Source: CAYQSU01 sp964420325
GTDB taxonomy: Bacteria; Pseudomonadota; Alphaproteobacteria; Rhodospirillales; Defluviicoccaceae
Assembly: GCA_964420325.1 (NCBI GenBank)
Contig: CAYQSU010000020.1
Location: 1 to 46,924, forward strand
Length of the DNA: 46,924 bases
Direction of reading: 5' to 3'
The notes beneath the pieces were generated by a model. It saw only the letters and a program-made list of their open reading frames with translations, ran no database searches and was not told where the DNA came from. A program made the position numbers and the translations under genes. Every line of letters starts with the position of its first letter. The first letter of the stretch is position 1. Of this stretch, positions 7,585 to 16,128 are shown piece after piece.

Positions 7585-9606
7585 TCAAGGGAGACGGGAA
7601 ACGGGCCCCGATTCGGGCCGCCGCCCGCGCAGGAGCCGGACGGCAGAGCGAAGGGGAGACCAGCGCTCCAGCGTCTGGGCGTCCATCGGCCGCCAGATCT
7701 CCGCCGGGGTTGCGTCCGCCGGGGCGAGGTCCCCGGGCACCGCCGACCGGCTCGCCTCGCGCGTCGCCACGAGTGCGCGGGCGGCGTCGGTCAGCACCTC
7801 CGGCGGGCTCGTCTCCTCGGGGATCAGGAACAGGCCGCGGTCGCGCGCCCAGGCCCCGGCCCCGGAGCGGCTCGAGAGGACGGCGGCGGGAACCGCCAGC
7901 ACCAGGCCGGCCAGCACCGGCATGACCCACCACACGTAGTCCGGCGCCGCGACGAGGATCAGCCCGCCCCAGGCAAGGCCCGCTGCGAACAGAACGCCGA
8001 GGGAGGACAACGCTTCGGCCGCCCTGAGGCCTCGGTCGGAGCGGTTCTGGGGATCCCAGCCGACGCCGCGGCCGACCAGGAGCGAGACCACGAAGTAGCT
8101 GTGGAGCGCCATCATCACCGGCGCCAGCAGAGCGAGAAACACGGTCTCAACAGCGGCGGAGAGGAGGAGCCGGAAGGCGCCGCCGCAGGCCTTGCGAATG
8201 TCGCGGTCGGCAAGCGCCAGCGCAAGACCCAGAAGCTTGGGCAGGAACAGGAGGACGAGGGTGACGGCGAACAGGGACACGGTCTCGACCCACTTCGAGA
8301 TCGGCCACACCGGAAACAGCTGGTGGCCTTCGGGGAAATAGTCGTGGCCGGCAATCGCCGTCTCGATGATGGCGGCGGTGCTGAGCACGAGGAAGACGAG
8401 CCACAGCGGCGACGCGAGGTAGGAGAACGCGCCCGAGAGGAGGTGCAGCCGGCTCACCGGATGCAGGCCGCGAACCGCCAGGAGCTTGAGGTGCTGAAGA
8501 TTGCCCTGGCACCAACGGCGGTCGCGGGTGGCATAGTCGATGATGTTGCTGGGCAGCGTCTCGTAGCTGCCTTCGAGCTGGGGCACGAAGAACACGAGCC
8601 AGCCGCCCCGCCTGAGGAGCGCCGCCTCGACGAGGTCGTGGCTCAGGATCTCGCCGCCGAAGGGCGGCCGCCCGGACAGCACCGGCAGCCCGCATGAGGC
8701 CATGAACGCGCTGGTCCTGACAATGGCGTTGTGCCCCCAGTAGTTGCATTCGCCGACCTGCCAGAAGCTGATGCCGCTGGCGAAGATCGGCGCGTAGAGG
8801 CGGCCGGCGAACTGCAGGATGCGGGCGAACAGGGTGGTCTGGTTGACGGATCGGGGCAGGGTCTGGATCAGGCCGGCGCGCGGGTTCGCCTCCATGGCCC
8901 GCGCAAGGTCGACGATCAGCGACCCGGTCATCAGGCTGTCGGCATCGAGGACGATCATATGCTCGTAGAGCGCACCCCAGCGCCGGCAGAAGTCGGCGAC
9001 GGTCCCGGCCTTGCGGCCGGCCCTCTCGGTTCGCTTCCAGTAGTACAGGCGGCCGGACGCGCCTCGCCTTCGGCAGAAGGCCGCCCATTGCCGCCTTTCC
9101 GCGTCGGCGATCTCGGGTTGCGTCGTACCGCTCAAGACGTAGAAGTCGAAGTGATCGAGGTGCCCGGTCGCGGCGACCGACGCGTAGATGGCGTCCATGC
9201 GCGCGAACACCGCTTCCGCATCCTCGTTGCAGATCGGCATGACGACGGCGGTGCGGGTGGTCAGCGCCGTCGCGGAAGCCGCGCGCAAACGGCGGCGGGG
9301 CCGAAGGCCGATCGGATCGAGCCTGCCGGCCTCGACGACGAAGCCGGCGACTGCCGTCCAGAACCAGAGCGAGATCCACAGGAAGTTGAGGCCGAAGACG
9401 ACGAGGATCGCGAGCTCGAGGGCCTCGAGCCCGTTTGCCGCGAGGATGTCCAGCATCGCCATGACCGCGAGAAGCTCGGTGGCGATCACCAGGGCGAAGA
9501 AAACGAACCGCCGGCCCGCGATCCAGCGCGGTCTGAGCACAGACTGCGCAGCCGATGTCCCGGCGGCGTCGCGCCGCGGGCCCAGCCAAGCGCTTTCAAT
9601 GTTCAT
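7585..9606 (-). CDS. opgH: Glucans biosynthesis glucosyltransferase OpgH/MdoH
   Basis: A 673-residue membrane glycosyltransferase of family GT2. Two N-terminal transmembrane helices precede a cytoplasmic catalytic domain with MPICNED, VLDADS (about 220-225), SHDLVEA (about 322) and RRWCQGN (about 363-369). A cluster of C-terminal helices follows. It polymerises and exports the beta-glucan backbone of periplasmic osmoregulated glucans. The E. coli protein is longer at the N-terminus, while alphaproteobacterial forms such as this one are shorter. The ATG at 9606 (MNIESAW) is chosen because AAGGGA lies just upstream. An in-frame start 24 bp earlier lacks a ribosome-binding site. It follows opgG by about 50 bp, a classical opgGH operon. 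Confidence 0.94.
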   Translation of the reverse strand: MNIESAWLGPRRDAAGTSAAQSVLRPRWIAGRRFVFFALVIATELLAVMAMLDILAANGLEALELAILVVFGLNFLWISLWFWTAVAGFVVEAGRLDPIGLRPRRRLRAASATALTTRTAVVMPICNEDAEAVFARMDAIYASVAATGHLDHFDFYVLSGTTQPEIADAERRQWAAFCRRRGASGRLYYWKRTERAGRKAGTVADFCRRWGALYEHMIVLDADSLMTGSLIVDLARAMEANPRAGLIQTLPRSVNQTTLFARILQFAGRLYAPIFASGISFWQVGECNYWGHNAIVRTSAFMASCGLPVLSGRPPFGGEILSHDLVEAALLRRGGWLVFFVPQLEGSYETLPSNIIDYATRDRRWCQGNLQHLKLLAVRGLHPVSRLHLLSGAFSYLASPLWLVFLVLSTAAIIETAIAGHDYFPEGHQLFPVWPISKWVETVSLFAVTLVLLFLPKLLGLALALADRDIRKACGGAFRLLLSAAVETVFLALLAPVMMALHSYFVVSLLVGRGVGWDPQNRSDRGLRAAEALSSLGVLFAAGLAWGGLILVAAPDYVWWVMPVLAGLVLAVPAAVLSSRSGAGAWARDRGLFLIPEETSPPEVLTDAARALVATREASRSAVPGDLAPADATPAEIWRPMDAQTLERWSPLRSAVRLLRGRRPESGPVSRLP

Positions 9607-9654
9607 GGTCCCTTGCGTCCTTCGTTCCAAGCCGGCCGCGGCCGGTCCGTCTCT

Positions 9655-11190
9655 TCAGGGTCTCAGCCGATACATCCAGTCCTCGGTGATGGGCCGGCCG
9701 TAGAGGGAGAGACGCAGCATCAGCTCCACGTCCTCGTCGCCCCGGGGATCGACGCGGAACGCCGCCCGCCATCCGTCGGTGTCCGGGATCTTGAGAACGG
9801 CTACGTCCACGATCTCGCCCCGCGCGCACGTGATCTCCGCCGTCACGGGCTGGCCCTCCGACAGATGACTCAGATCCCCGCCTTCGAAATCGACGACGAC
9901 GAGGCGAGTTCGGGCCGGCAGGACCTCCTCGCTTCCCGGCACCGTCGCCGAGCCGAGCCGAGTGTGAACCGCGCGTCCAAGCCGATGGCCGGCCGGCACC
10001 TCCTGCGTCGCATGGAGCCGGTAGACGAGGTCGAGACGGTCGCCGGCTCCGAGTTTCTGCCTTGGCGTCCAGGAGGCGACGATGTTGTCGTGGATCTCCT
10101 GCTTCGAGGGGATCTCGACGAGCTCTACCCAGCCTTCGCCCCAGTCTCCGACCGGCTCGACCCACAGGCTCGGACGCCGGTGGTATTGGCTCTCGAGATC
10201 GAGGTGGCGCTCGAATGCACGTTCGCGCTGCATCAGCCCGAAGCCCCTCGGGCTCCGGTCCTCGAAGGCCGAGACGGCGATCGCCCCGGGGTTCCGCAAC
10301 GGCCGCCACAGCCATCGCCCGGCGCCCGTCAGCATCAGGAGGCCGTCCGAATCATGGACCCCTGGACGGAAGTCGTCGAAGTGGCGCGGGCCGCTCTCGC
10401 CGAACAGGAACATGCTGGTCAGGGGCGCGATGCCGAGCTTGTCGATCGCGCCCCGGGCAAACAGCCGTGCGGTGACCTCGACGACCGTGTCGGTGCCGGG
10501 GACGAGTACGAAGCGATAGGCGCCGGTCACGCGGGCGCTGTCGAGGAGCGCGTAGAGGGTAAGGGTGGTGTCCTCGGGGCCCGGCTCCTCGATCCAGAAC
10601 TCGCGAAAGAGGGGGAACTCCTCGCCACGGGGCATGGCGACGTCGACGGCGAGACCGCGAGCGGAGGCGCCGAACCGCTGGTCGCGGCCGAGAGGACGGA
10701 AGTAGGACGCGCCGAGAAAGACGACGACCTCGTCCTTGTAGTCCGGCCGATGCAAGGGGAAGTGGACGCGGAAACCGGCATACCCGAGCTCGGGTGTGAC
10801 ATGCTTCTCGAGCCCGGTGTCGCCGTACTCGAACATGTTCGGATCGAAGGCGACCCCGCTCGCGCGGCCGTCCTTGACGACGTTGATGCGCACCGGGGTG
10901 CGGTAGAGAAAGCCCAGGTGGAAGAACTGGACCTCGAACAGGCGCTCACCCCGCCAGAGGGCCCGATCGGGCCGGAACCTGAGCTTGCGGAACGCATCGT
11001 AGGTCGCGCCGGCGAGCGCGTCCGGAAGCGTGCCCGCAGGCGGCTCGAACGGCGCGGCGGCGGCGCGCTCTGCCATCTCCGCCAGCCGTTCGAAGGAAAA
11101 CGGCGCCTGCCCCTCCTCCGCGGGCGAGGATGTCGGCGCCAGGAGGACGACGGCGCACACGAGTCCTGTCACGAGACGCAGCATCGGCAT
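9655..11190 (-). CDS. opgG: Periplasmic glucan biosynthesis protein OpgG/OpgD
   Basis: A 511-residue secreted protein. A Sec signal peptide (MPMLRLVTGLVCAVVLLAP, cleavage near SPAEE) is followed by the OpgG/D beta-sandwich domain. Recognisable family segments are VQFFHLGFLYRTPVRIN, PLTSMFLFGE, RPGVHDSDGLLM and SLWVEPVGDWGEGWVELVEIPS. It acts in the periplasm with OpgH, branching or trimming the nascent osmoregulated beta-glucan. OpgG and OpgD cannot be told apart here. The gene name follows the linkage to opgH. Two ATGs in close succession (11190 and 11184) and an upstream TTG are all possible starts. A promoter about 160 bp upstream is described separately. Confidence 0.93.
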   Translation of the reverse strand: MPMLRLVTGLVCAVVLLAPTSSPAEEGQAPFSFERLAEMAERAAAAPFEPPAGTLPDALAGATYDAFRKLRFRPDRALWRGERLFEVQFFHLGFLYRTPVRINVVKDGRASGVAFDPNMFEYGDTGLEKHVTPELGYAGFRVHFPLHRPDYKDEVVVFLGASYFRPLGRDQRFGASARGLAVDVAMPRGEEFPLFREFWIEEPGPEDTTLTLYALLDSARVTGAYRFVLVPGTDTVVEVTARLFARGAIDKLGIAPLTSMFLFGESGPRHFDDFRPGVHDSDGLLMLTGAGRWLWRPLRNPGAIAVSAFEDRSPRGFGLMQRERAFERHLDLESQYHRRPSLWVEPVGDWGEGWVELVEIPSKQEIHDNIVASWTPRQKLGAGDRLDLVYRLHATQEVPAGHRLGRAVHTRLGSATVPGSEEVLPARTRLVVVDFEGGDLSHLSEGQPVTAEITCARGEIVDVAVLKIPDTDGWRAAFRVDPRGDEDVELMLRLSLYGRPITEDWMYRLRP

Positions 11191-11358
11191 GACCAAGATC
11201 AGGAGTTCGAGAATGTCGGCGGCTTAGGGGGCCTGCGATCCTCGCCGGACGAGGCGGGCGACCACGCCTGGCGCCCGATCCGATCGCCGTTGGGATCTCC
11301 TCCTCAAGGACCCGCGATGTTTGTTCGTCCTCACCAGACCGACCATCGGTTCAGAATG

Positions 11359-11388
11359 AATATATGCATTGGCGTTGAGTTCTCGCAA
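11359..11388 (-). promoter_or_regulatory. Promoter for opgGH
   Basis: On the minus strand: TTGCGA (complement of 11383-11388), an 18-bp spacer, then TATATT (complement of 11359-11364). Both boxes are close to sigma70 consensus in an otherwise GC-rich stretch. The predicted start of transcription is near 11352, leaving a leader of about 160 nt before opgG. Confidence 0.6.
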
Positions 11389-11515
11389 TAGCCTCATGGG
11401 TTGGCGGCGACCGGAGCGAAACCGCCGCCGTTGCCCGATGCTCATCGACGAAGGTGGCGAGAGGAGGGCGCGAAACGGGAGATTCTGTGCGCGAAAGCCC
11501 AACAGCGACGGCGAC

Positions 11516-11544
11516 TTGCCAAAGCCGGGGCGGCCGCGTAGGTT
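11516..11544 (+). promoter_or_regulatory. Candidate promoter for icd
   Basis: TTGCCA at 11516-11521, a 17-bp spacer and TAGGTT at 11539-11544. This is acceptable for an alphaproteobacterial housekeeping promoter and lies about 75 bp before the icd ATG. The -10 is weak, so confidence is modest. Confidence 0.4.
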
Positions 11545-11619
11545 CCCGCGGTTCGCCGGGTCGCGCGCGGGCAGCGGTGGCGGACGCGACGTCAGAAACG
11601 CCGGAGGAAGGGGGCAGCC

Positions 11620-12855
11620 ATGTCCAAGATCACGGTGAAGAACCCGGTCGTCGAGCTCGACGGCGACGAGATGACCCGCATCATCTGGGCCTTCATCAAG
11701 GAGAAGCTGATCCTCCCCTATCTCGACATCGACCTCAAGTACTACGACCTCTCGATCCAGAATCGCGACGCCACGGACGACCGGGTAACCGTCGACGCGG
11801 CGCACGCGATCCAGAGGTACGGCGTCGGCGTCAAGTGCGCGACCATCACCCCGGACGAGGCGCGGGTGAAGGAGTTCAACCTCAAGCAGATGTGGAAGTC
11901 GCCGAACGGCACCATCCGCAACATCCTGGGCGGCACGGTGTTCCGCCAGCCGATCATCTGCCGGAACGTGCCACGCCTGGTGCCCGGCTGGACCAAGCCG
12001 ATCGTCATCGGCCGTCATGCCTTCGGCGACCAGTACCGCGCCACCGACTTCGTGGTTCCGGGACCCGGCACGCTGACCATCCGCTTCGTTCCGGAAGGCG
12101 GCGGCGCGCCGATCGAGCACGAGGTGTTCCGTTTCCCGGGCGGCGGCGTGTCGATGGCCATGTACAACCTCGACGAATCCATCCGCGGCTTCGCCCGGGC
12201 CTGCTTCAACTACGGCCTCGACCTCGGCTGGCCGGTGTACCTCTCGACCAAGAACACCATTCTCAAGGCCTACGACGGCCGATTCAAGGACCTGTTCCAG
12301 GAGATCTTCGATGCCGAGTTCAAGGACAGGTTCGCCGCCAAGAAAATCACCTACGAGCATCGGCTGATCGACGACATGGTGGCGGCGGCGCTCAAATGGG
12401 AGGGCGGCTTCGTATGGGCTTGCAAGAACTACGACGGCGACGTGCAGTCGGACACGGTGGCCCAGGGGTTCGGCTCGCTGGGGCTGATGACCTCGGTGCT
12501 GCTGACGCCGGACGGCCGCACCGTCGAGGCCGAGGCCGCGCACGGCACGGTGACCCGCCACTTCCGCATGCACCAGCAAGGCAAGGAGACGTCGACCAAC
12601 CCGATCGCGTCGATCTTCGCCTGGACGCGCGGCCTGCATTACCGGGGCACGTTCGACGCGACGCCGGACGTGGTCAGGTTCGCCGACGACCTGGAGGCGG
12701 TGTGCGTGGATACCGTCGAGAGCGGCTCGATGACCAAGGACCTCGCGATCCTCATCGGCCCCGACCAGCCGTGGCTGACGACGCAGCAGTTCCTGGACAC
12801 CCTCGACCGCAACCTGCGGGGGCGGATGGGATTGTCGGAGCGGGCGACGGCTTGA
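11620..12855 (+). CDS. icd: NADP-dependent isocitrate dehydrogenase, dimeric eukaryote-like type
   Basis: A 411-residue enzyme of the TCA cycle oxidising isocitrate to 2-oxoglutarate. It belongs to the type II (eukaryote-like) subfamily common in alphaproteobacteria. The opening MSKITVKNPVVELDGDEMTR, the substrate-loop SPNGTIRN and the metal/isocitrate motif NYDGDVQSDTVAQG are all present. The cofactor loop HGTVTRHFR is the NADP-specific form. Length is as expected. The RBS GGAGGAAGGGG lies a few bases before the ATG. It is monocistronic: a promoter lies upstream and a strong rho-independent terminator follows about 25 bp after the stop. Confidence 0.97.
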   Translation: MSKITVKNPVVELDGDEMTRIIWAFIKEKLILPYLDIDLKYYDLSIQNRDATDDRVTVDAAHAIQRYGVGVKCATITPDEARVKEFNLKQMWKSPNGTIRNILGGTVFRQPIICRNVPRLVPGWTKPIVIGRHAFGDQYRATDFVVPGPGTLTIRFVPEGGGAPIEHEVFRFPGGGVSMAMYNLDESIRGFARACFNYGLDLGWPVYLSTKNTILKAYDGRFKDLFQEIFDAEFKDRFAAKKITYEHRLIDDMVAAALKWEGGFVWACKNYDGDVQSDTVAQGFGSLGLMTSVLLTPDGRTVEAEAAHGTVTRHFRMHQQGKETSTNPIASIFAWTRGLHYRGTFDATPDVVRFADDLEAVCVDTVESGSMTKDLAILIGPDQPWLTTQQFLDTLDRNLRGRMGLSERATA

Positions 12856-12879
12856 CGGTCGCCGGCCGCGTCGCGTAGA

Positions 12880-12920
12880 ACAGGCGCGCGTCAGGGGCCG
12901 GTCCGGCCGCCTGTTTTTTT
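12880..12920 (+). terminator. Rho-independent terminator after icd
   Basis: Outer stem ACAGGC (12880-12885) with GCCTGT (12909-12914). Inner stem GGCCG (12896-12900) with CGGCC (12904-12908), and a bulge on the 5' side. A run of seven T (12914-12920) follows. The T-run ends only 14 bp before the rpmB ATG, so the structure also lies in the 5' leader of rpmB. Confidence 0.75.
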
Positions 12921-12934
12921 CTGGAGCGAGGTCC

Positions 12935-13240
12935 ATGGCGAGGCGATGCGTCTTGAGCGGCAAGGGCGTGCAGGCCGGCAACAACGTCAGTCACGCCCAC
13001 AACAAGACGAGACGGCGCTTCCTGCCCAATCTGCAGCGGACGTCGGTGATGAGCGACGCCCTTGACCAGACGGTACGGATCCGGCTCAGCACCCGCGCGC
13101 TGCGCACCATCGAGCACAAGGGCGGCTTCGACGCCTTTCTCCTGCACGCCGCGGACGAGAGCCTGCCGGCGGAATTGCGCCGGCTCAAGAAGCGCATCCG
13201 GAAGGTGCGCGAGAGCGCGGCGCCGACGCGACCGGCCTAG
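12935..13240 (+). CDS. rpmB: 50S ribosomal protein L28
   Basis: A 101-residue basic protein. MARRCVLSGKGVQAGNNVSH followed by NKTRRRFLPNLQ is the diagnostic start of alphaproteobacterial L28. The C-terminal RLSTRALRTIEHKGGFDAFLL is also typical. It is a structural component of the large ribosomal subunit. GGAGCGAG precedes the ATG. The TAG stop overlaps, in the tetranucleotide CTAG, the stop codon of the convergent ygfZ gene. Confidence 0.97.
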   Translation: MARRCVLSGKGVQAGNNVSHAHNKTRRRFLPNLQRTSVMSDALDQTVRIRLSTRALRTIEHKGGFDAFLLHAADESLPAELRRLKKRIRKVRESAAPTRPA

Positions 13241-14145
13241 GCGTCCGGGACCGGTAGCCGCGCCCAGGCGGGCAGTCTCGGCGTCACGGTCGCCCCGCCC
13301 GCGGTCATCGCCTCGCCGGCACGGGCTAGCGCTTCCAGCCGGATCATCGCGAGAGCCATCCCGTCGCGGCCGGAGCGGATCTCGCCGACCTCCTTGCCGT
13401 CGCTGATCACCGGGGTGCCAGGGGGCGGCAGGGGTCCCTCGACGATGACGGGCATGAGACGCTTCCGCACCAGTCCCCGGTAGCGAGTGCGTGCCGTCAG
13501 CTCTTGACCGAGGTAGCAGCCCTTGTCCCAGTCGATGCCGTTGAGCTCGGCGAAGCCGTTCTCGAGCAGGATCGCCTTGCCGACCTCGAGGTCGCGGCTG
13601 CCGTCGGGAAGACCGAGCGCGATCCGGCGGCGGTCGTAGTCCTCGGGCGCGGCCGGCACGCATCCGACCCGCTCGAGGATGGCCGAGGCGTCTCCCCGCT
13701 GCAGGACCAGACGCACGCCGATCGCGGCGAGGCGCGGATCGACATAGGCGGTGCCGCCGACGAAGCCCGCGGCGGCGCCCGGCTCAGGCGCAAGCCCGAA
13801 GCACAGCTCGGCGCCCTCGCCGAAGGCGGCGAAGACGGCGTGGGTCTGCGACCGATCGGCCAGCGCGACACGGGAGCGGAGGCGATAGACCGTGAGCAGG
13901 CGCACCAGGTCGGCGGCGCGGCCGCGCTCGCACTCGAGCAGCAGGGTGCCGTTGCTCTCGGCGATGAAGAAGTCGTGGAGGTACTTGCCCTGGGGGGTGA
14001 GAAAGGCGGCGTGGATCGCGCGGGCGGCGCTTACCCGCCGCACGTCGTTGGACACCAGCCCCTGCAGGAAGTCGCGGGCGTCGGCGCCGTCGACGCCGAT
14101 CACGCCACGATCGTCCAAACGGGCCCAGGAAGCGGTCGCGGCCAT
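13237..14145 (-). CDS. ygfZ: Folate-binding Fe-S cluster repair protein YgfZ (GcvT-like)
   Basis: A 302-residue GcvT-fold protein with the diagnostic motif KGCYLGQE at residues 208-215 followed by LTARTRYRG. The Cys is essential in YgfZ proteins. They use tetrahydrofolate to help build or repair iron-sulfur clusters in enzymes such as MiaB. N-terminal segments DARDFLQGLVSNDV and AAFLTPQGKYLHDF are also family hallmarks. It lacks the C-terminal extension of true glycine-cleavage T-protein, and no gcvH or gcvP lies nearby. The gene converges with rpmB, the two stop codons sharing bases. Confidence 0.92.
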   Translation of the reverse strand: MAATASWARLDDRGVIGVDGADARDFLQGLVSNDVRRVSAARAIHAAFLTPQGKYLHDFFIAESNGTLLLECERGRAADLVRLLTVYRLRSRVALADRSQTHAVFAAFGEGAELCFGLAPEPGAAAGFVGGTAYVDPRLAAIGVRLVLQRGDASAILERVGCVPAAPEDYDRRRIALGLPDGSRDLEVGKAILLENGFAELNGIDWDKGCYLGQELTARTRYRGLVRKRLMPVIVEGPLPPPGTPVISDGKEVGEIRSGRDGMALAMIRLEALARAGEAMTAGGATVTPRLPAWARLPVPDA

Positions 14146-14244
14146 CGCGGCTTGTCCCTTGCGCAGCCGACCGCCTCGATGGCGGTCAAGGCGCTCCTAC
14201 AATTGGTCGGATTCCGCGGTGAGGCAAGTGTCGGGTTGCCGGCC

Positions 14245-14273
14245 TTGGCATCCCGGCAGCCCTGTGCTAGGCG
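14245..14273 (+). promoter_or_regulatory. Candidate promoter for the polysaccharide cluster
   Basis: TTGGCA at 14245-14250, a 17-bp spacer and TAGGCG at 14268-14273, about 95 bp before the first glycosyltransferase gene. The -35 is good and the -10 weak. It lies in the 220-bp divergent gap between ygfZ and the glycosyltransferase operon. Confidence 0.35.
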
Positions 14274-14367
14274 GAGGCGTCCATGCGGGACCACGATCGA
14301 CCATGACCGTCCTACCAGTGACCGCCGGCGGCCCGGGGAGAGCCGGCCGAAGCCCGATGCCGCCGCC

Positions 14368-15330
14368 GTGAGGATGCTGTTCATCACGTCGACGCGCATC
14401 GGCGATTCCGTGCTGTCGACGGGCCTTCTCGACCATTTCATCCGCCACCACCCCGCGCTCCGCGTGACCATCGCCTGCGGGGCGCCGGCGGCGGGGCTGT
14501 TCGAGGCCGTGCCCGGGCTGGAGCGAATCCTGGCCCTCGAGAAGCGGCGGCTGTCGCTGCATTGGGCCGGGCTGTGGACGCGCTGCGTCGGCCGGACGTG
14601 GGATGTCGTCGTTGATCTCCGCAATACGCCGATCTCGTACGCGCTCCGGGCAAGGCGCCGGCTTCGCCTCGGCCGCGTCGACGCCACGCGGCACCGGGTG
14701 GTCGGCCTCGCCCGCATCCTCGGCCTGGAGGCCGAGCCGCCGCCGCCCCGGATCTGGGTCACCGCCGCCCACCGTCGCCTCGCCTGCCGCCTCGTCCCGG
14801 AGGGGCCGCCGGTGCTCGCTCTCGGCCCGACCGCCAACTGGGCGGCGAAGATCTGGCCGGCGGCCTCGTTCGCGAAGCTGGCCGGGCGCCTCACTGCGGC
14901 CTCGGGGATTTTGCCCAAGGGACGCATCGCCGTCTTCGGCCACGCCAACGAGCGGGAGCTCGCCTTGCCCGTCCTCGGCGCGCTCCCGCGGGAGCAATGC
15001 CTCGATCTCGTCGGCCGCCTCTCGCTGCTCGAGGTCTATGCGTGCCTGGAGCGATGTGTGCTCTACGTCGGCAACGACTCCGGGCTAATGCATCTGGCCG
15101 CCGCGGCCGGAATTCCGACGCTCGGCCTGTTCGGTCCCAGTCGCGAGGAGGCCTACGCCCCGTGGGGGCCGCTCGCCGACACCGTCCGGCCGCCGGTTTC
15201 CTACGACGAGATCTTCCCCCGCGACTTCGACCACCGCCGCACAGGGACGCTAATGCAGGGTCTCAGCATCGACCGGGTCGAGGACGCGGCGCGGGCGCTG
15301 TGGGCACGGGCAGAGGGCAGAGCGGCGTGA
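14368..15330 (+). CDS. Glycosyltransferase family 9 (heptosyltransferase-like)
   Basis: A 320-residue GT9 protein. It opens MRMLFITSTRIGDSVLSTGL, the N-terminal signature of ADP-heptose:LPS heptosyltransferases. The C-terminal half carries LALGPTANWAAKIWP and VGNDSGLMHLAAAAGIPTLGLFGP, the nucleotide-sugar-binding block. Probably adds a heptose or related sugar during LPS core or surface-glycan synthesis at the inner face of the cytoplasmic membrane. GTG at 14368 is favoured over ATG at 14374 because it gives the usual family N-terminus. The GTG overlaps the stop of a short upstream frame. The next gene starts inside its stop codon (GTGA). Confidence 0.88.
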   Translation: MRMLFITSTRIGDSVLSTGLLDHFIRHHPALRVTIACGAPAAGLFEAVPGLERILALEKRRLSLHWAGLWTRCVGRTWDVVVDLRNTPISYALRARRRLRLGRVDATRHRVVGLARILGLEAEPPPPRIWVTAAHRRLACRLVPEGPPVLALGPTANWAAKIWPAASFAKLAGRLTAASGILPKGRIAVFGHANERELALPVLGALPREQCLDLVGRLSLLEVYACLERCVLYVGNDSGLMHLAAAAGIPTLGLFGPSREEAYAPWGPLADTVRPPVSYDEIFPRDFDHRRTGTLMQGLSIDRVEDAARALWARAEGRAA

Positions 15331-16091
15331 CCGGCCCGTCGCTGTCGGCGCTCGTCGTCGCCCACAACGAGGAGGAGCGTCTGGCCGCCTGTCTCGAGGC
15401 CCTGCGGTTCGCCGACGAGATCGTCGTCGTCCTCGACCGCTGCACCGACGGCTCCCGGGCCATCGCGGCGCGCTTCACCGACCGTCTGGTCGAAGGCGCG
15501 TGGGAGGTGGAAGGACGGCGTCGCAATGCCGGGATCGAGGCCTGCCGGGGATCCTGGATCGTCGAGGTGGACGCCGACGAGCGGGTCCCCCCGGCGCTCG
15601 CCGACGAGATCCGGGCAACGGTGGCGGCCTCGGCCTGGGATTGGCACCAGCTGCCGGTGGACAACTACATCGGCAGTCGCCTGGTCCGCTGGGGCTGGGG
15701 CGGTTCGTTCGGCACCACGTCGGTGCCGCGGCTGTTCCGGAAAGGATCCAAGGCATGGGGCGATCAGCGCGTGCACCCGGCGCTGACCTGGCGCGGACGG
15801 CAAGGGCCCAAGCTCGGCAATGCGCTTCAGCACCATGTCGACCGCGACCTCTCCGACATGATCCGCCGACTCGACCGGTACACGACGCTGCGCGCTTTGG
15901 ATCTCCGGGATGCCGGCGACCCGGGCACCCTCGCCGCCAACGTGCGGCGTCTTCTCTCGCGCTTCTTCAAGTGCTACGTGGTGCGCAAGGGCTATCGCGA
16001 AGGCGGATGGGGTCTCGTCATCGCGCTGTTCGCCGGGCTCTATCCGCTGATCTCGCACCTCAAGGCAACGCTGGAGGACGACGGCCGGTGA
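15327..16091 (+). CDS. Glycosyltransferase family 2 (KdtX/WaaE-like)
   Basis: A 254-residue GT-A glycosyltransferase. SALVVAHNEEERL starts the nucleotide-binding fold, VVLDRCTDGS follows, and the DxD-type motif VEVDADERVP is at about residue 78. The tail LISHLKATLEDDGR fits the KdtX/WaaE group, which transfers glucose or a similar sugar to the LPS inner core. The start codon GTG overlaps the stop of the GT9 gene by 4 bases, so the two are translationally coupled. A longer open frame upstream lies inside the previous gene and is not real. Donor and acceptor are unknown. Confidence 0.87.
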   Translation: MTGPSLSALVVAHNEEERLAACLEALRFADEIVVVLDRCTDGSRAIAARFTDRLVEGAWEVEGRRRNAGIEACRGSWIVEVDADERVPPALADEIRATVAASAWDWHQLPVDNYIGSRLVRWGWGGSFGTTSVPRLFRKGSKAWGDQRVHPALTWRGRQGPKLGNALQHHVDRDLSDMIRRLDRYTTLRALDLRDAGDPGTLAANVRRLLSRFFKCYVVRKGYREGGWGLVIALFAGLYPLISHLKATLEDDGR

Positions 16092-16128
16092 ACCTGGATC
16101 TCGGGACCTGGGAGAGGGTCGGGCCCTG

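Larger units (their letters stand above)
11197..11619. other. Divergent intergenic region between opgG and icd
   Basis: About 420 bp without a convincing gene. It carries a well-formed minus-strand sigma70-like promoter for opgG and a weaker plus-strand promoter for icd, each listed separately. The AT-rich core around 11359-11375 stands out from the surroundings. Long open frames crossing the region on both strands are by-products of high GC content. Confidence 0.6.
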
